Shown piece after piece: positions 48,064 through 59,925 of a stretch of DNA of 64,000 nt (position 1 is its first letter; every line of letters begins with the position of its first letter). A model generated the notes under the pieces. That model was not told the DNA's origin. It saw only the letters and a program-made list of their open reading frames with translations, and searched no databases. The position numbers were made by a program, and so were the translations under genes. The stretch is from Shewanella vesiculosa (GTDB lineage Bacteria; Pseudomonadota; Gammaproteobacteria; Enterobacterales; Shewanellaceae). The DNA lies in assembly GCF_021560015.1 (NCBI RefSeq), contig NZ_CP073588.1:3038001-3102000 (forward strand), in the 5' to 3' direction.

Positions 48064-50193
48064 TTAAAAGTGATGTGATATCTGCAACACCACTTCTCGT
48101 GGTGCACCAGGGAAATGACCATTACGTTCAGAGAAACCGCTCACGGCATATTGTTTATCAAACAGGTTTTTCACATTTAACTGAAATTGCGTATCTTGCC
48201 ACCGAGTTGTCCAGCTCATATCAAACACAGTATAAGGCTTAACACGCTGCGCATCCGCGCTGATTTGCTCACTGACATAGTCGGCACCTAATGCAATAGA
48301 AGACTGCAAACTGTCAATCTCATAACGCGTCCACAAACCCGCTTGATGTCGCGGCGCATTAATAAACTTAGTGCCATCGGCATAAGTATCGCCCACATCG
48401 CCTTGAGTAACGCGGGCATCGTTGTAGGCATAATTGGCCATAATGGTCCAGTCGGCAGTAATATCGCCCACCAGAGTAAACTCAACCCCTTTACTTTCAA
48501 CCTGCCCTAAACTAACCAAGGCAGGGATACCATCATCAAGACCGGTATAGTCAGGGTTACTCATGGCAACATCTTTTTTGGTAATTTGATACACAGCAAC
48601 CGTGGTCATCATACTACCGTCAAACCACTGATTTTTAATACCGAACTCAACCTGCTCGCCCATTTCCGGATCTAAGCTAGCGTCTTTACTTGCAGTTTCT
48701 TGATCGCCAAGGGAGGTCGGATTAAAACTTTCAGCGTAGTTAATATATAACGACGTATCGGTGGAGTATTTATAAACAACACCACCACGCGGTGATACAT
48801 GGCTATCACTAAACTCAAAGCCAGTTTCTTTGTCAAAATCGTTAAAGTGATCGTAACGTAGTCCCATCAACAACAACCATTTCTCGCTTAAACTAATTTG
48901 ATCTTGAACATATAAACCCGCGCGTTCGGTTTTAGTGCCATCACGATGTTGATCTTGTAAGTTATAAGTTGAAGGATCTGTTTCACCGTAATTAAGATCA
49001 AAAATGTTGAGATTAGCCACCCCGTCAGCCTCGTAACGGGCACGCCAATAATCATAATCGCTGTTTACGTGATGATAATCTGCCCCAAATAATAAGGTTT
49101 GCTCAATATCAGTATCTAATCGATATACAAAATCTGACGTCACACTCACTTCTTGGTTAGCGCGATATTGTTTACGATATTCACGTTTAATGGTTTTATC
49201 ATCAATATTAGCTTTACCATCGCCATTCACATCAACCCAACTTTGTGATTCGTGATACCCCTGAACGCGCTCGTTATCCAGATAACGCACTGTGGTATTA
49301 ACACTCAACTCATCGCTAAAGTGATGTTGTAAGTTAGCTTGTAATATTGTTGCTTCAAGGTTTTGATAGTCGGATTTTTCATTTGCGTTATAGCTTGGAT
49401 CCACTAAAAAATTACCCTCATCGTCAACGGGAACACCACGTAAACGATTACCGCCTAAGTCTTGTTTGATATAATCAATGGTGGTTGTGAGCGCTGTATC
49501 ATCGCCAAGTTGAAATAATAACCCACCGGTCAGCTCGGTGTTTTCAGAGTCTGCATTATTACGAAAGCTGTCTTTTTGTTCATAAAAACCACCTAAACGA
49601 TAGGCAACTGAATCTGTTAAACCACCTTTAGAATCAATTGATCCGCCCATACGATCGTTATCACCAGTGGTTAATGTCACTTCAGTATCTTGGACAAAGC
49701 TCGGCTTTTTATTGACATAATTGATCATCCCGCCAGGTTCTCCACCACCGTATAACGCAGCAGCAGGACCTTTTAACACTTCAACTCGTTCAATATTAAA
49801 TAACTGCGGTACGCCGAATCCCGAAAAAGGGTCGCCTCTTACACCGTCATAAAACACATTGCTGTCATCACGAAAACCACGAAAGGTCACTCCCGAGTAA
49901 CTGTAAGTGCTTACCCCCGCAATAGAACGATATAAGTCGGTGATTTCACGTGCCGCTTGGTCAACAATCAACTGTTCATTCAGCACCTGCACCGACTGTG
50001 GTAAATCCATAATATCAGTTTCAACTTTGGCACCAACAGACGTAGAAGATTCACGATAAAAGGTCTGTGCCCGCCCCATGACAGTTATTTTCTCAATTGA
50101 CTGATTCGAATTCACAGCCGATTCATTAGCACTGACACTCAACGCCGGTAATAGTAGGCTTAACACCCCAATATTCGTAACCTTCAAATGCAT
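48064..50193 (-). CDS. TonB-dependent siderophore receptor
   Basis: 709 residues: a signal peptide (about 1-22), a TonB-box-like stretch (about 30-40, IEKITVMGRA), a plug domain (about 60-170, with VEVLKGPAAALYGGGEPGGMINYVNKKP) and a 22-strand barrel ending in the aromatic ISHHF. The plug sequence is of the FhuA/FpvA-like ferric siderophore class. The ligand cannot be named from sequence. A Fur-box-like site lies about 60 bases upstream of the start, so iron repression is likely. No TonB, ABC uptake or siderophore gene is adjacent. Confidence 0.93.
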   Translation of the reverse strand: MHLKVTNIGVLSLLLPALSVSANESAVNSNQSIEKITVMGRAQTFYRESSTSVGAKVETDIMDLPQSVQVLNEQLIVDQAAREITDLYRSIAGVSTYSYSGVTFRGFRDDSNVFYDGVRGDPFSGFGVPQLFNIERVEVLKGPAAALYGGGEPGGMINYVNKKPSFVQDTEVTLTTGDNDRMGGSIDSKGGLTDSVAYRLGGFYEQKDSFRNNADSENTELTGGLLFQLGDDTALTTTIDYIKQDLGGNRLRGVPVDDEGNFLVDPSYNANEKSDYQNLEATILQANLQHHFSDELSVNTTVRYLDNERVQGYHESQSWVDVNGDGKANIDDKTIKREYRKQYRANQEVSVTSDFVYRLDTDIEQTLLFGADYHHVNSDYDYWRARYEADGVANLNIFDLNYGETDPSTYNLQDQHRDGTKTERAGLYVQDQISLSEKWLLLMGLRYDHFNDFDKETGFEFSDSHVSPRGGVVYKYSTDTSLYINYAESFNPTSLGDQETASKDASLDPEMGEQVEFGIKNQWFDGSMMTTVAVYQITKKDVAMSNPDYTGLDDGIPALVSLGQVESKGVEFTLVGDITADWTIMANYAYNDARVTQGDVGDTYADGTKFINAPRHQAGLWTRYEIDSLQSSIALGADYVSEQISADAQRVKPYTVFDMSWTTRWQDTQFQLNVKNLFDKQYAVSGFSERNGHFPGAPREVVLQISHHF

Positions 50194-50664
50194 GACACTT
50201 TACCTAGTAACAATCTATCGCTATAAAATTGCGTGCAATATAGCATCAAATACTAATGACAACTATTCTCATTAAATAATTTACATTTGTGATATTTTGT
50301 TAATTATTATCCAGCACAGAATATTGCTAGCATGAAGTCATTGCAGTAGGTTGAGCATGCAGCAGTAAATAACAGCCGTTGTTATTCTGTGCATTGGTGT
50401 GATAGTAAATTGAGGAGGTGTTAATTGGTCAAACATACTATTGGCGACGTATACCACCCTTTTCAGAATCAGATTATTGAAGTATAAACACACCAATTCG
50501 TTTGCAACACAAATGGTTAATAGCAATGATTTTATTGAAATTATTATAGATAATGACCTTCAATAGTCGTAAACAATAAACTGAGATATCAGCATATAAA
50601 CACATTGTTCTCAATTGGCGCTAACATATATAGCCTAGCTAAATTCACCTAAACAGAGGTTCAC
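50194..50664. other. Divergent intergenic region with a Fur-like site, otherwise empty
   Basis: About 470 AT-rich bases. Apart from the Fur-like site at 50255-50273 I see no ORF of coding character and no clear RNA structure. It should also hold the promoter of the dienelactone hydrolase gene near its right end. Confidence 0.5.
50255..50273 (-). promoter_or_regulatory. Putative Fur box of the TonB receptor gene
   Basis: AATGACAACTATTCTCATT is a 19-base imperfect palindrome close to the Fur consensus (GATAATGATAATCATTATC type), in an AT-rich region upstream of an iron-receptor gene. Confidence 0.7.
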
Positions 50665-51363
50665 ATGACACAACAATGGATTACTATTACTCCTGACCAA
50701 CCTTTTGCCGGATACCTGAGTTTACCTCCTACAGGCACAGGTCCAGGTCTGGTTTTACTTCAAGAAATTTGGGGAGTGAATGAACACATTCGTGCCGTTG
50801 CCGACAGCTATGCGCAAGCTGGTTTTGTGGTTTTCGCTCCTGACGTGTTCTGGCGACTCACTCCACGACTGGATTTAAACTATGATGACGCAGGTACCCA
50901 AAAAGCCTTTGAGTGTTACCAAACTCTGGATGCCGATCAGGCTGTTAGCGATGTTGTGACGGCAATTGATTTCCTTAAAACACGCCCAGAGGTCAATGGA
51001 AAAATCGGTATTATTGGCTACTGTCTTGGCGGTCAACTGGCCTATCGCAGTGCGGCTGCAAGTGCAGACATCAGCGCAGCTGTATGTTATTACGGTGGCG
51101 GTATTGCGAATTATGTAGATGTTGCGCCGCAGCTCAAGCAAGCGATTATGTTCCATCACGGTGCACATGACGAACATATTCCCGCCGATGATGTTGCTAA
51201 AATTAAAGCAACGTTTGCTCATCACACTCATGCACAATTTTTTGACTACCCTGCAGGACACGGTTTTAACTGTTGGGGACGTTCAGGAATGTATCATCAA
51301 CCATCCGCGGCTTTAGCCCAGGGACGTTCACTGGCGTTTCTTGCCGAACAACTCTGCATTTAA
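50665..51363 (+). CDS. Dienelactone hydrolase family protein
   Basis: 232 residues, an alpha/beta hydrolase of the carboxymethylenebutenolidase class. The nucleophile is Cys in GYCLGGQ, the acid Asp in GAHDEHIP, and the base His in GHGFNCWGR; this Cys-Asp-His triad is typical of dienelactone hydrolases. The N-terminal VLLQEIWGVNEHIR is also a family mark. It is a soluble cytosolic enzyme; the natural substrate is unknown here, as no aromatic-degradation genes are nearby. AGAGG precedes the start and a terminator follows. Confidence 0.9.
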   Translation: MTQQWITITPDQPFAGYLSLPPTGTGPGLVLLQEIWGVNEHIRAVADSYAQAGFVVFAPDVFWRLTPRLDLNYDDAGTQKAFECYQTLDADQAVSDVVTAIDFLKTRPEVNGKIGIIGYCLGGQLAYRSAAASADISAAVCYYGGGIANYVDVAPQLKQAIMFHHGAHDEHIPADDVAKIKATFAHHTHAQFFDYPAGHGFNCWGRSGMYHQPSAALAQGRSLAFLAEQLCI

Positions 51364-51383
51364 CCCACAGGTGTCAGTAACAT

Positions 51384-51415
51384 AAAAGGCCTCACATTGC
51401 TGTGAGGCCTTTTAT
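51384..51415 (+). terminator. Terminator after the dienelactone hydrolase gene
   Basis: A 13-bp perfect stem AAAAGGCCTCACA / TGTGAGGCCTTTT with a TTGC loop. It also lies just beyond the 3' end of rnpB on the other strand and may serve both. Confidence 0.88.
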
Positions 51416-51420
51416 TATAA

Positions 51421-51778
<358 letters not shown>

Positions 51779-51781
51779 CGG

Positions 51782-51810
51782 ATTATAGCCTAAGCAGCGC
51801 AACAAACCAA
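51782..51810 (-). promoter_or_regulatory. rnpB promoter
   Basis: On the minus strand a perfect -10 box TATAAT (51782-51787) stands about seven bases ahead of the RNA 5' end, with TTGGTT (51805-51810) as -35 at 17-base spacing. The CGCGCC discriminator is GC-rich, as in stringently controlled promoters. Confidence 0.75.
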
Positions 51811-51829
51811 TGCCAAAGCGACCAGCTTT

Positions 51830-52672
51830 TTATAAATCCAGTTCTAAACCATATTTATATAGGGCATTTTTCTTTAAACCATGAATTTGCCCAGCTATAG
51901 CTGCGGCTTTTTTAAGCGGTAATTCTTCACAAAGTAACTTTAATGTAGCAACTGCAACCGCTGGAATACCTTCTTCATCAGTTAATGTAAAGCCATGGCA
52001 CATAATGACCATTTCGCCTTTTTGCTGATTATCATCGGCTTCAACCAGTGCCAATACTTCAGCAGCGGTACCCGATAAAAAGGTTTCGAAGGTTTTAGTG
52101 ACTTCACGAGCCATCACTATTTGTCTATCTTCGCCTAACACCTCAACAATAGCAGCAAGGCTATAAAGAATACGGTGAGGAGATTCGTAAAATATCAGCG
52201 TACGAGGATCTTCTTTAAGAAATTCAAGCTTATCGATACGCGCTTTTTCTTTTGAAGGTAAAAAACCTTCAAAACTAAAGCGATCAGACGGTAACCCTGA
52301 TGCACTTAGGGCGGTAATGGCGGCACAAGCGCCAGGCAGTGGCACGACTCTGTGGCCAGCTTGGCGAACATGATTAACTAAATGATAGCCAGGATCAGAA
52401 ATTAATGGCGTACCCGCATCAGAAATAAGTGCGATTGATTTACCTTCATTTAACTGTTCAACTATCCATTGCGCTCGGTCACGTTCATTGTGATCATGTA
52501 ATGCCGTTTTACGGGTTTCAATACCAAAGTGACTCAGCAGCCTTCCGCTATGGCGTGTGTCTTCGCAGGCGATTAAATCAACCTGTTGCAGCACCTCTAT
52601 TGCCCGAGCGCTGATGTCGCCAAAATTACCAATTGGGGTGGGAACAATATACAGCGCGACCATTTGGTCCAT
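51830..52672 (-). CDS. rsmI: 16S rRNA 2'-O-ribose methyltransferase RsmI
   Basis: 280 residues of the SAM-dependent tetrapyrrole-methylase fold. Signatures: [15 protein letters not shown] near the N-terminus, [31 protein letters not shown] and FYESPHR. RsmI methylates the ribose of C1402 in 16S rRNA together with RsmH. The start at 52672 has AGG six bases upstream; a longer in-frame start is less likely. It is divergent from lpoA, as in E. coli (yraL-lpoA). Confidence 0.95.
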   Translation of the reverse strand: MDQMVALYIVPTPIGNFGDISARAIEVLQQVDLIACEDTRHSGRLLSHFGIETRKTALHDHNERDRAQWIVEQLNEGKSIALISDAGTPLISDPGYHLVNHVRQAGHRVVPLPGACAAITALSASGLPSDRFSFEGFLPSKEKARIDKLEFLKEDPRTLIFYESPHRILYSLAAIVEVLGEDRQIVMAREVTKTFETFLSGTAAEVLALVEADDNQQKGEMVIMCHGFTLTDEEGIPAVAVATLKLLCEELPLKKAAAIAGQIHGLKKNALYKYGLELDL

Positions 52673-52761
52673 AATTACCTCGATAATGAATCTACCTGAG
52701 TCTTTCGCCAAGCGTAAGAGCAGGTTAAACTAGTGAAAGCATCTTACCAGAGTGAAGCCAA

Positions 52762-54585
52762 GTGTTAAAAAGACTGAATACTACAAAATTCGTGTGCGCG
52801 TTGATTTTCTCTGTATTGGTGGTCGGTTGTGCCGCCAATAAACAGCAAGATAATATTGACGCAAGTGCATCGCTCGTTGCCGCTGAACATCCAGCTAAAG
52901 TTTATTTAGCCCAAGCAACGAATAGCAGTTTACCAGAAAAGCGTGATCGTTATTTATTACTCGCCGCTCACGCTTATATCAATGACGGAAACTTTAATTC
53001 TGCCGCTAAAGTATTAACCTCAATGCAGAAGTCGATGGTGACCGTTCCCTCGCTTCAAGCTGAGCATATATACTTGCGTGCGCGCATTGCAGAGAAAACC
53101 AATAGCAGCCAAGCTGCGCTGGATATATTACAGTATCCGCCTCATTGGCAGTTACCGCGTTGGCAAATGGCGAGTTATCACCAATTTAAAGCCAAGCTGT
53201 ATAAGAATACTCAACAGCCAATTGATCAAGTTAAGCAATTAAGCCTGTTAAGTAATTACTTACCAAAATCTGAAACCTCTGCGATTAATAATGTCATTTG
53301 GAAGCTTCTACAGCCTTTACATGAAGAAACAGTGCAGTCGTTTATGCGCGATCAGTCTAATCCGATTTTTGCGGGTTGGTTACAATTAACCTATATTGCT
53401 AAGCATTATGCGGTTGAACCAACTCAATTAGTGCGTTATTTAGGTGAATGGCAGCGTAATAACCCTAATCATCCTGCGGCGATGAAATTACCTGCAGATC
53501 TAGAACAGGCACTCAATGCTAAGCCTTTTAGACCGCAAAATATTGCGGTGTTATTACCATTAAGTGGTCCACGTGCTGTGGTTGCTGAGCCCATTCGTCA
53601 AGGGTTAATGTCAAGTTACCTGTCTGACTATGACGCCAATGTATCAATTAACTTTTATGATACTCAGCAAGGTGTTGCTGCCGCTTATCAACAAGCCGTT
53701 GCCAAGGGAGCGGAATTTATCATTGGGCCATTATTACCCAATGAAGTTGAAGAATTACAGAAAGTAAATGATAAACAAAAAACCACTATTCCTCAGCTGT
53801 ATTTGAATCAAACAGACACCTTTACACCACAACCAAATCTGTTTTATTTTTCATTGTCACCCGCGCAAGAAGCCAGTGATGCCGCACGTAAACTGTTTAA
53901 TGATGGCGTCAAACTGCCATTGCTTTTAGCCAGTAATGACCCGATTGGTAAACGTATGGCCGACAGTTTTCAACAAACATGGCTGACATTAACCAGTAAC
54001 GATGCCGAAGTGTATTTCTATGATGCTGGCGACCAAATGAAGTTGACCGTTCAAGAAGCATTGGGCGTAAAAGATAGCCAAGCACGTATTAGTAGAATGC
54101 GCGATTTATTAGGCAGTCGCTTAGAATCAGATTTTCGTTCTCGCCAAGATATTGATGCGATTTACATGATTTCTGGCTCACAAGATTTAGCCCTGCTAAA
54201 ACCCTTCTTAGACGTTAACTTTAGTGTGTTCTCTGAACCAGTAACTTTATATACCACTAGCCGGAGCCGCCTTGAAAGTGAGTCAGCACAATCGGCACAA
54301 GAGTTAAATAACTTGATCATTAGTGATGTTCCTTGGCTAATGCAATCGAATAGCGAAACTCAAATGGTGTCAGAACTGTGGAGTGGTTGGAATAATAGCC
54401 AAAAACGCCTGTATGTCATGGGGTTTGACGCACTTGAGTTGGTTAATCGTTTAGCACAAATGCGTGCCTTCCCTGGCTATCAATTTATGGGGCGTAGCGG
54501 CGCATTATCAGTGAAACCTAATGGCGTGATTGAGCGTCAATTGTCTTGGGGTAAATATACCCAAGGAAAATTAACACCACTATGA
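52762..54585 (+). CDS. lpoA: Penicillin-binding protein activator LpoA
   Basis: 607 residues. A lipoprotein signal ends VVGC (Cys23). The N-terminal half (about 40-255) is TPR-like helical; the C-terminal half (about 260-600) is a periplasmic-binding-protein fold ([32 protein letters not shown]). LpoA is an outer-membrane lipoprotein that reaches through the periplasm to stimulate PBP1a. The start is GTG. Its end overlaps yraN by four bases (ATGA). Confidence 0.92.
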   Translation: MLKRLNTTKFVCALIFSVLVVGCAANKQQDNIDASASLVAAEHPAKVYLAQATNSSLPEKRDRYLLLAAHAYINDGNFNSAAKVLTSMQKSMVTVPSLQAEHIYLRARIAEKTNSSQAALDILQYPPHWQLPRWQMASYHQFKAKLYKNTQQPIDQVKQLSLLSNYLPKSETSAINNVIWKLLQPLHEETVQSFMRDQSNPIFAGWLQLTYIAKHYAVEPTQLVRYLGEWQRNNPNHPAAMKLPADLEQALNAKPFRPQNIAVLLPLSGPRAVVAEPIRQGLMSSYLSDYDANVSINFYDTQQGVAAAYQQAVAKGAEFIIGPLLPNEVEELQKVNDKQKTTIPQLYLNQTDTFTPQPNLFYFSLSPAQEASDAARKLFNDGVKLPLLLASNDPIGKRMADSFQQTWLTLTSNDAEVYFYDAGDQMKLTVQEALGVKDSQARISRMRDLLGSRLESDFRSRQDIDAIYMISGSQDLALLKPFLDVNFSVFSEPVTLYTTSRSRLESESAQSAQELNNLIISDVPWLMQSNSETQMVSELWSGWNNSQKRLYVMGFDALELVNRLAQMRAFPGYQFMGRSGALSVKPNGVIERQLSWGKYTQGKLTPL

Positions 54586-54908
54586 AAAGTGGACAATTAG
54601 CTGAGCAACGTGCACGAACTTATCTTGAACAACAAGGTCTGATATTTGTTGCAGCTAATGTCCGCTATCCATTTGGTGAAATAGATTTGATTATGCGCCA
54701 GCAAGATGTATGGGTGTTTGTGGAAGTCAAATTTAGAGCGTCAAATCAGTTTGGTGGCGCCTTAAATGCTCTCACAAATAAGCAAATCACCCGGATAAGA
54801 TTAGCCGCGGATCATTATTTACAAAGACAAAAATTGAATCCACCTTGTCGCTTTGATGTCATTGCGATGAATATTGATGAAATAAACTGGCTACAAGGCT
54901 GTTTTTAA
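54582..54908 (+). CDS. yraN: YraN-family (UPF0102) endonuclease-fold protein
   Basis: 108 residues with the PD-(D/E)XK nuclease-like core: Glu and Asp in FGEIDLI, then EVKFR. N-terminal [16 protein letters not shown] and C-terminal CRFDVIAMN are family marks. The biochemical role is not settled. Start overlaps the lpoA stop. Slightly shorter than E. coli YraN (131), ending right after the usual [12 protein letters not shown] segment; no frameshift seen. Confidence 0.88.
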   Translation: MKSGQLAEQRARTYLEQQGLIFVAANVRYPFGEIDLIMRQQDVWVFVEVKFRASNQFGGALNALTNKQITRIRLAADHYLQRQKLNPPCRFDVIAMNIDEINWLQGCF

Positions 54909-55022
54909 GCGGCAATTGATTACCATAACCTTGATTTATGGCATCATAGAGTCAAATCACCAAGTCTTACTGATGAGCGATATTAAAAAGGCCAATCAGA
55001 GACATACGTAGACATAATTTAG

Positions 55023-56197
<1,175 letters not shown>

Positions 56198-56227
56198 TCC
56201 TGCTGTAGCTAGCAACTTATCGTGATT

Positions 56228-56269
56228 TAAAAAATTCATCCTGCATTTTGCTCGATGAATTTTTTTTGC
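56228..56269. terminator. Terminator between dolP and the EamA transporter gene
   Basis: Stem AAAAAATTCATC / GATGAATTTTTTT with a 13-base loop and a T8 run. It overlaps the last codons of the convergent transporter gene, so it can serve dolP fully and the transporter only partly. Confidence 0.75.
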
Positions 56270-57111
56270 GATCTTTTGGCTTGTATCCAAGGGATAACCA
56301 GTGACGGTAACACAATAAAACTAGCGCCTAACCAACTTAGTCCATCAAGCCATTCGTCAAAAAATAACCAGCCCAAGAAAACACAGAACAACAAACCTGT
56401 ATATTCTGCCACCACAATTTGACTGGCTTGCGCTTGACGATACGCTAAGGCACAAAACCACTGGTATGCGAGTAAAAATACGTTACTTAACACTGCGATG
56501 ACCACTAAAGAAACACTTATTCCCTCTATGCCTTGTACTAAGGCCATCACAAAAACTAACGGCATGCTGAGCAAATTATAAAGCATTAGCGTAACGATTG
56601 GACTTTCTGTGCTAGGTAACTTGCGCAGTGCCAACTGGTTAATCGCAAACGTAAATGCTGAAATTAATACCGCAATACCAAACCAGTTAATTTCAGTTGG
56701 GCGCAGTAAAATAATAATGCCAATAAACCCCAAAATAGCCGCTAACCAATGCGCTGTAGTAACGGTTTCTTTCAAAAACAAAAATCCCATTAATACAATC
56801 ATTAATGGTGCTGAGTAAAATAACGAACTCACTGTAGCAATCGGTAGCGCAATTAAGCCCATAACTAAACATACAGCGCCAATAGCGCCGGTATTAGCCC
56901 GCACTAAATGCACCTTTACGTGGCGGCTGGTTGGTTTGTTAGCCGCCAACCACAAAGGCAGCAACATGAATACTGATGTTAACTGTCTAATTAACAGAAA
57001 TGTTGCAGCGCTACTGCCCTCTGGAAGCCATTTTATAGACACATCATACATAGCACTAAAAAGGTTACCGACGACCAATAACATCATGCCGATGGCGATT
57101 GTGGATTTCAT
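56236..57111 (-). CDS. EamA/DMT-family transporter
   Basis: 291 residues with ten hydrophobic helices in two five-helix EamA repeats (first GMMLLVVGNLFSAMYDVSIKWL, second FAINQLALRKLPSTESPIVTLM). Family: drug/metabolite transporters of the inner membrane; substrates range widely and cannot be read from sequence. It is divergent from a GcvA-like LysR gene, which may control it (inference from position). Confidence 0.88.
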   Translation of the reverse strand: MKSTIAIGMMLLVVGNLFSAMYDVSIKWLPEGSSAATFLLIRQLTSVFMLLPLWLAANKPTSRHVKVHLVRANTGAIGAVCLVMGLIALPIATVSSLFYSAPLMIVLMGFLFLKETVTTAHWLAAILGFIGIIILLRPTEINWFGIAVLISAFTFAINQLALRKLPSTESPIVTLMLYNLLSMPLVFVMALVQGIEGISVSLVVIAVLSNVFLLAYQWFCALAYRQAQASQIVVAEYTGLLFCVFLGWLFFDEWLDGLSWLGASFIVLPSLVIPWIQAKRSQKKFIEQNAG

Positions 57112-57252
57112 TGTACTTACAACCTAAGAATCAATAATTGGCTGCATCATATCCTTAGCAATTTATATCGAATAATGATGTTTTTAATCAATGCATGAGT
57201 TAAATTCATACATAGTAAATTTTAATAAAATAAACTCATATTTAAGGTGCAT

Positions 57253-58122
57253 ATGCGCAAACTTCCACCACTGAGGGCACTACAAATATTTGAAGCGGCT
57301 GCAAGGCATGCGCACTTTTCTCGGGCGGCAACTGAGCTTTGTATTACTCAAAGTGCGGTATCGCATCAAGTGAGGCTGCTTGAAGCTCATTTTGGTGAAC
57401 GATTATTTAGCCGCGAAGGCAGGCAACTCTGTTTAACCAGTAAAGGCAGTGTGCTTTATCATGAGCTAGAACGAATATTTAATGAGCTGAATGATTTAAG
57501 CATGCAAATCACTGGAGACAGTAATGATCAACTCCGTTTAGCGGTATACAGTTCATTTGCCATTAAGTGGCTCATCCCTCGCTTAAGCGATTTCCATCGA
57601 TTGCATCCACAAATTAAAATTCGCCTAGATATGATCACCGACGACCCACTGATGAGTGATAGTGTGGCTGATATGTTTATTACTGGCCAAAGTGGCCAAC
57701 CCGGTTATGTGCATCGCATGTTACACCAAGAGAGACTGATCCCAGTGATCTGTCCTGGGCTGCTCAATACCGACCTCTCGGCGCTGAGTGTATTACGTCA
57801 GCATGCATTACTTACCGTTGACGAAGGGCCATTAGGCTTTGATTGGGAGCGTTGGTTAACCGTTAATGGCATTAGCATAGCCGCGACACAACAACAGCAT
57901 GTATTTAGTCATGTGTTGTTAGCCATTGAAGCGGCAATTGCCGGTCAGGGTATCGCGCTAGCGTCAGATTTTATGGTAGAGCGAGATATTAGTAAGGGAG
58001 CATTAGTCGCGCTTGACTTACCCGCTATGTTGACTGGCTTTGAATTCAATTTTAGCTGTAAACAACGACGTTTAAAGGAACCTGCTATCGCTGCGTTTGT
58101 GCAATGGTTAACCAAAAAATAA
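57253..58122 (+). CDS. LysR-type regulator (GcvA-like)
   Basis: About 289 residues. It has the GcvA-type N-terminus LPPLRALQIFEAAARHAHFSRAATELCITQSAVSHQVRLLE (a winged helix-turn-helix, 1-60) and a co-inducer domain (about 85-285). The start at 57253 has AAGG six bases ahead; GTG 57247 is less likely. It is divergent from the EamA transporter gene, a common regulator-transporter pair. The effector is unknown; similarity to GcvA does not by itself mean glycine control. Confidence 0.87.
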   Translation: MRKLPPLRALQIFEAAARHAHFSRAATELCITQSAVSHQVRLLEAHFGERLFSREGRQLCLTSKGSVLYHELERIFNELNDLSMQITGDSNDQLRLAVYSSFAIKWLIPRLSDFHRLHPQIKIRLDMITDDPLMSDSVADMFITGQSGQPGYVHRMLHQERLIPVICPGLLNTDLSALSVLRQHALLTVDEGPLGFDWERWLTVNGISIAATQQQHVFSHVLLAIEAAIAGQGIALASDFMVERDISKGALVALDLPAMLTGFEFNFSCKQRRLKEPAIAAFVQWLTKK

Positions 58123-58146
58123 GCCAGCAATTTGCTGGCTTATTAG
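58118..58146 (+). terminator. Terminator after the LysR gene
   Basis: Stem AATAAGCCAGCA / TGCTGGCTTATT with an ATT loop, beginning at the stop codon of the LysR-type gene. Little T-run follows. Confidence 0.65.
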
Positions 58147-58191
58147 TAACAATAGCTAAAGTTTTACTTACACGATAAGGCCAATTTTTTC

Positions 58192-59166
58192 TTAGACTTT
58201 TTTAATGGTCACTTCTGCACGCGCTTGGGCTTTTTCAGCACCTTCCGCCATCACTTGGCTTAGGAATGCATGATCGGCGCGGAACTCTTTAAAGCGAGCT
58301 TGTAATGGCTCAAGCATACCAACAACCGCTTCACCGGTAGCCACTTTTAAATGGCCATACATTTTGCCTTCAAATTCTGCTTCTAAAGATGCAATCGACT
58401 GCCCTGTACAACCTGACATTAAACTCAGTAGATTAGACACACCCGGCTTTTGTTCGATATCAAAACGCACCACAGGCGGCTCTTCACTGTCAGTCATGGC
58501 TTTTTTCACTTTCTTTAAAATCGCTTTAGGATCTTCAAGTAAACCAATAACGTTATTGCGGTTGTCATCTGATTTGGACATTTTCTTTAGTGGGTCTTGC
58601 AGTGACATGACCTTAGCACCATGCTCAGGAATAAACGGCTCAGGAATAGTAAACGTGTCGCCATAAGCATTGTTAAAACGAGTGGCAATATCGCGAGTCA
58701 ATTCTAAGTGCTGCTTCTGATCTTGACCAACTGGGATTTCATTAGCTTGATACAGCAAAATATCTGCCGCCATGAGCACAGGATAACCATATAGCCCAAC
58801 GTTAATGTTATTAGCATGCTTTAAAGACTTATCTTTAAACTGGGTCATGCGGTTTAACTCACCCATTTGGGTGTAACAGTTTAATACCCAGCCAAGTTGA
58901 GTATGCTGCGGCACTTGCGACTGAATAAATACGGTGCTTTTTTTAGGGTCAACACCACACGCAAGGTACAAGGCTAATGTATCTAAACAGGCTTCACGGA
59001 GTAACTTAGGATCTTGACGAACCGTGATGGCATGTAAATCAACAACACAATATAGGCAATCATGACTATCTTGCATGGCAACCCATTGACGAAGTGCGCC
59101 CATATAATTACCTATGGTTAATTCGCCTGATGGCTGCGCACCGCTGAGTACTATGGGTTTAGTCAT
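58192..59166 (-). CDS. trpS: Tryptophanyl-tRNA synthetase TrpS (C-terminal tail cut by an early stop)
   Basis: 324 residues of a class I synthetase that charges tRNA-Trp. The HIGH-like motif is TIGNYMGAL and the KMSKS motif is KKMSKSDDN. The frame stops after TIKKV with TAA (58192-58194). Reading on in the same frame gives EKIGLIV and a second stop at 58168-58170. The usual ending is K-V-Y-E-x-I-G, so TAA stands where TAT or TAC (Tyr) is expected. The loss is eight residues at the very end; the protein may still work. It could be a base error or a real mutation. First listed of trpS-gph-rpe, but last transcribed. Confidence 0.92.
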   Translation of the reverse strand: MTKPIVLSGAQPSGELTIGNYMGALRQWVAMQDSHDCLYCVVDLHAITVRQDPKLLREACLDTLALYLACGVDPKKSTVFIQSQVPQHTQLGWVLNCYTQMGELNRMTQFKDKSLKHANNINVGLYGYPVLMAADILLYQANEIPVGQDQKQHLELTRDIATRFNNAYGDTFTIPEPFIPEHGAKVMSLQDPLKKMSKSDDNRNNVIGLLEDPKAILKKVKKAMTDSEEPPVVRFDIEQKPGVSNLLSLMSGCTGQSIASLEAEFEGKMYGHLKVATGEAVVGMLEPLQARFKEFRADHAFLSQVMAEGAEKAQARAEVTIKKV

Positions 59167-59208
59167 TTGTTTTATTGCTCCAGATTATCTTTTTGAAAAT
59201 TAAAATTA

Positions 59209-59898
59209 TTATGAAAGTAAGTATTGCTCTATATCAGCAAAATTTTCGCATACCGCATGGGGATGACTTAGGCCGATATCTTCGCCGTAGTTGTAGCCAT
59301 AGGTCAAGCCAATAGACATAACATTGGCAGCTTTAGCTGCTAAAATATCATTCTTTGAATCACCAATCATCAGTAATTGCGACTCATCCAATTGCCACTG
59401 TCCAAGCAAATGCTGCAACGGCATAGGATCCGGCTTCATTTTGGCTAATGAATCGCCACCGAGCACTTCGCTAAACACATCATCGAGGCCAAAAGCACTT
59501 AATATCGGCAAGGTAAAACGATAAGGTTTATTGGTGACGATAGCCAGTTTAAAACCAGCTTGTTTTAGCTTTTGTAACGTGGTGATCACCCCAGAGTACA
59601 AACGACTATGCGTATGTAAATGCTCACTATAGTAAAGCATAAATAGTGGCATCGTTTTCTCAAGTAAGGCCTGTAGCTCAGGAGTATTTTCTGCCATGCC
59701 AGAGGCATAACTTAATGCACGTTGCATTAATACACGCGCACCATTTCCGACCCAACTCAGCACCAGCGCTTCTGTTACGGGTGGATATTGGCATTGTGCT
59801 AATGTGGCATTGGTGGCTGCAGCTAAATCAGGCACACTGTCGATTAATGTACCATCTAAATCAAAAGCGATAGCGCTAATGTTTGACCATTGCATCAT
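59209..59898 (-). CDS. gph: Phosphoglycolate phosphatase Gph
   Basis: 229 residues of the HAD superfamily. Motif I is AFDLDGTLIDS with the nucleophile Asp, motif II VTNKP, the Lys lies in AKMKPDP, and motif IV is MIGDSKNDILAA. Gph dephosphorylates 2-phosphoglycolate, for instance from repair of oxidised DNA ends. Two Met codons open the frame; the first has AGGA five bases ahead. It lies between rpe and trpS as in E. coli. Confidence 0.93.
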   Translation of the reverse strand: MMQWSNISAIAFDLDGTLIDSVPDLAAATNATLAQCQYPPVTEALVLSWVGNGARVLMQRALSYASGMAENTPELQALLEKTMPLFMLYYSEHLHTHSRLYSGVITTLQKLKQAGFKLAIVTNKPYRFTLPILSAFGLDDVFSEVLGGDSLAKMKPDPMPLQHLLGQWQLDESQLLMIGDSKNDILAAKAANVMSIGLTYGYNYGEDIGLSHPHAVCENFADIEQYLLS

Positions 59899-59925
59899 GT
59901 TAAGTCCTAATAATACGAAAAGACG

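Noticed and set aside
50338..50526. 62-residue minus-strand ORF between the TonB receptor and hydrolase genes
   Set aside because: AT-rich, no ribosome site and low coding character; treated as non-coding.
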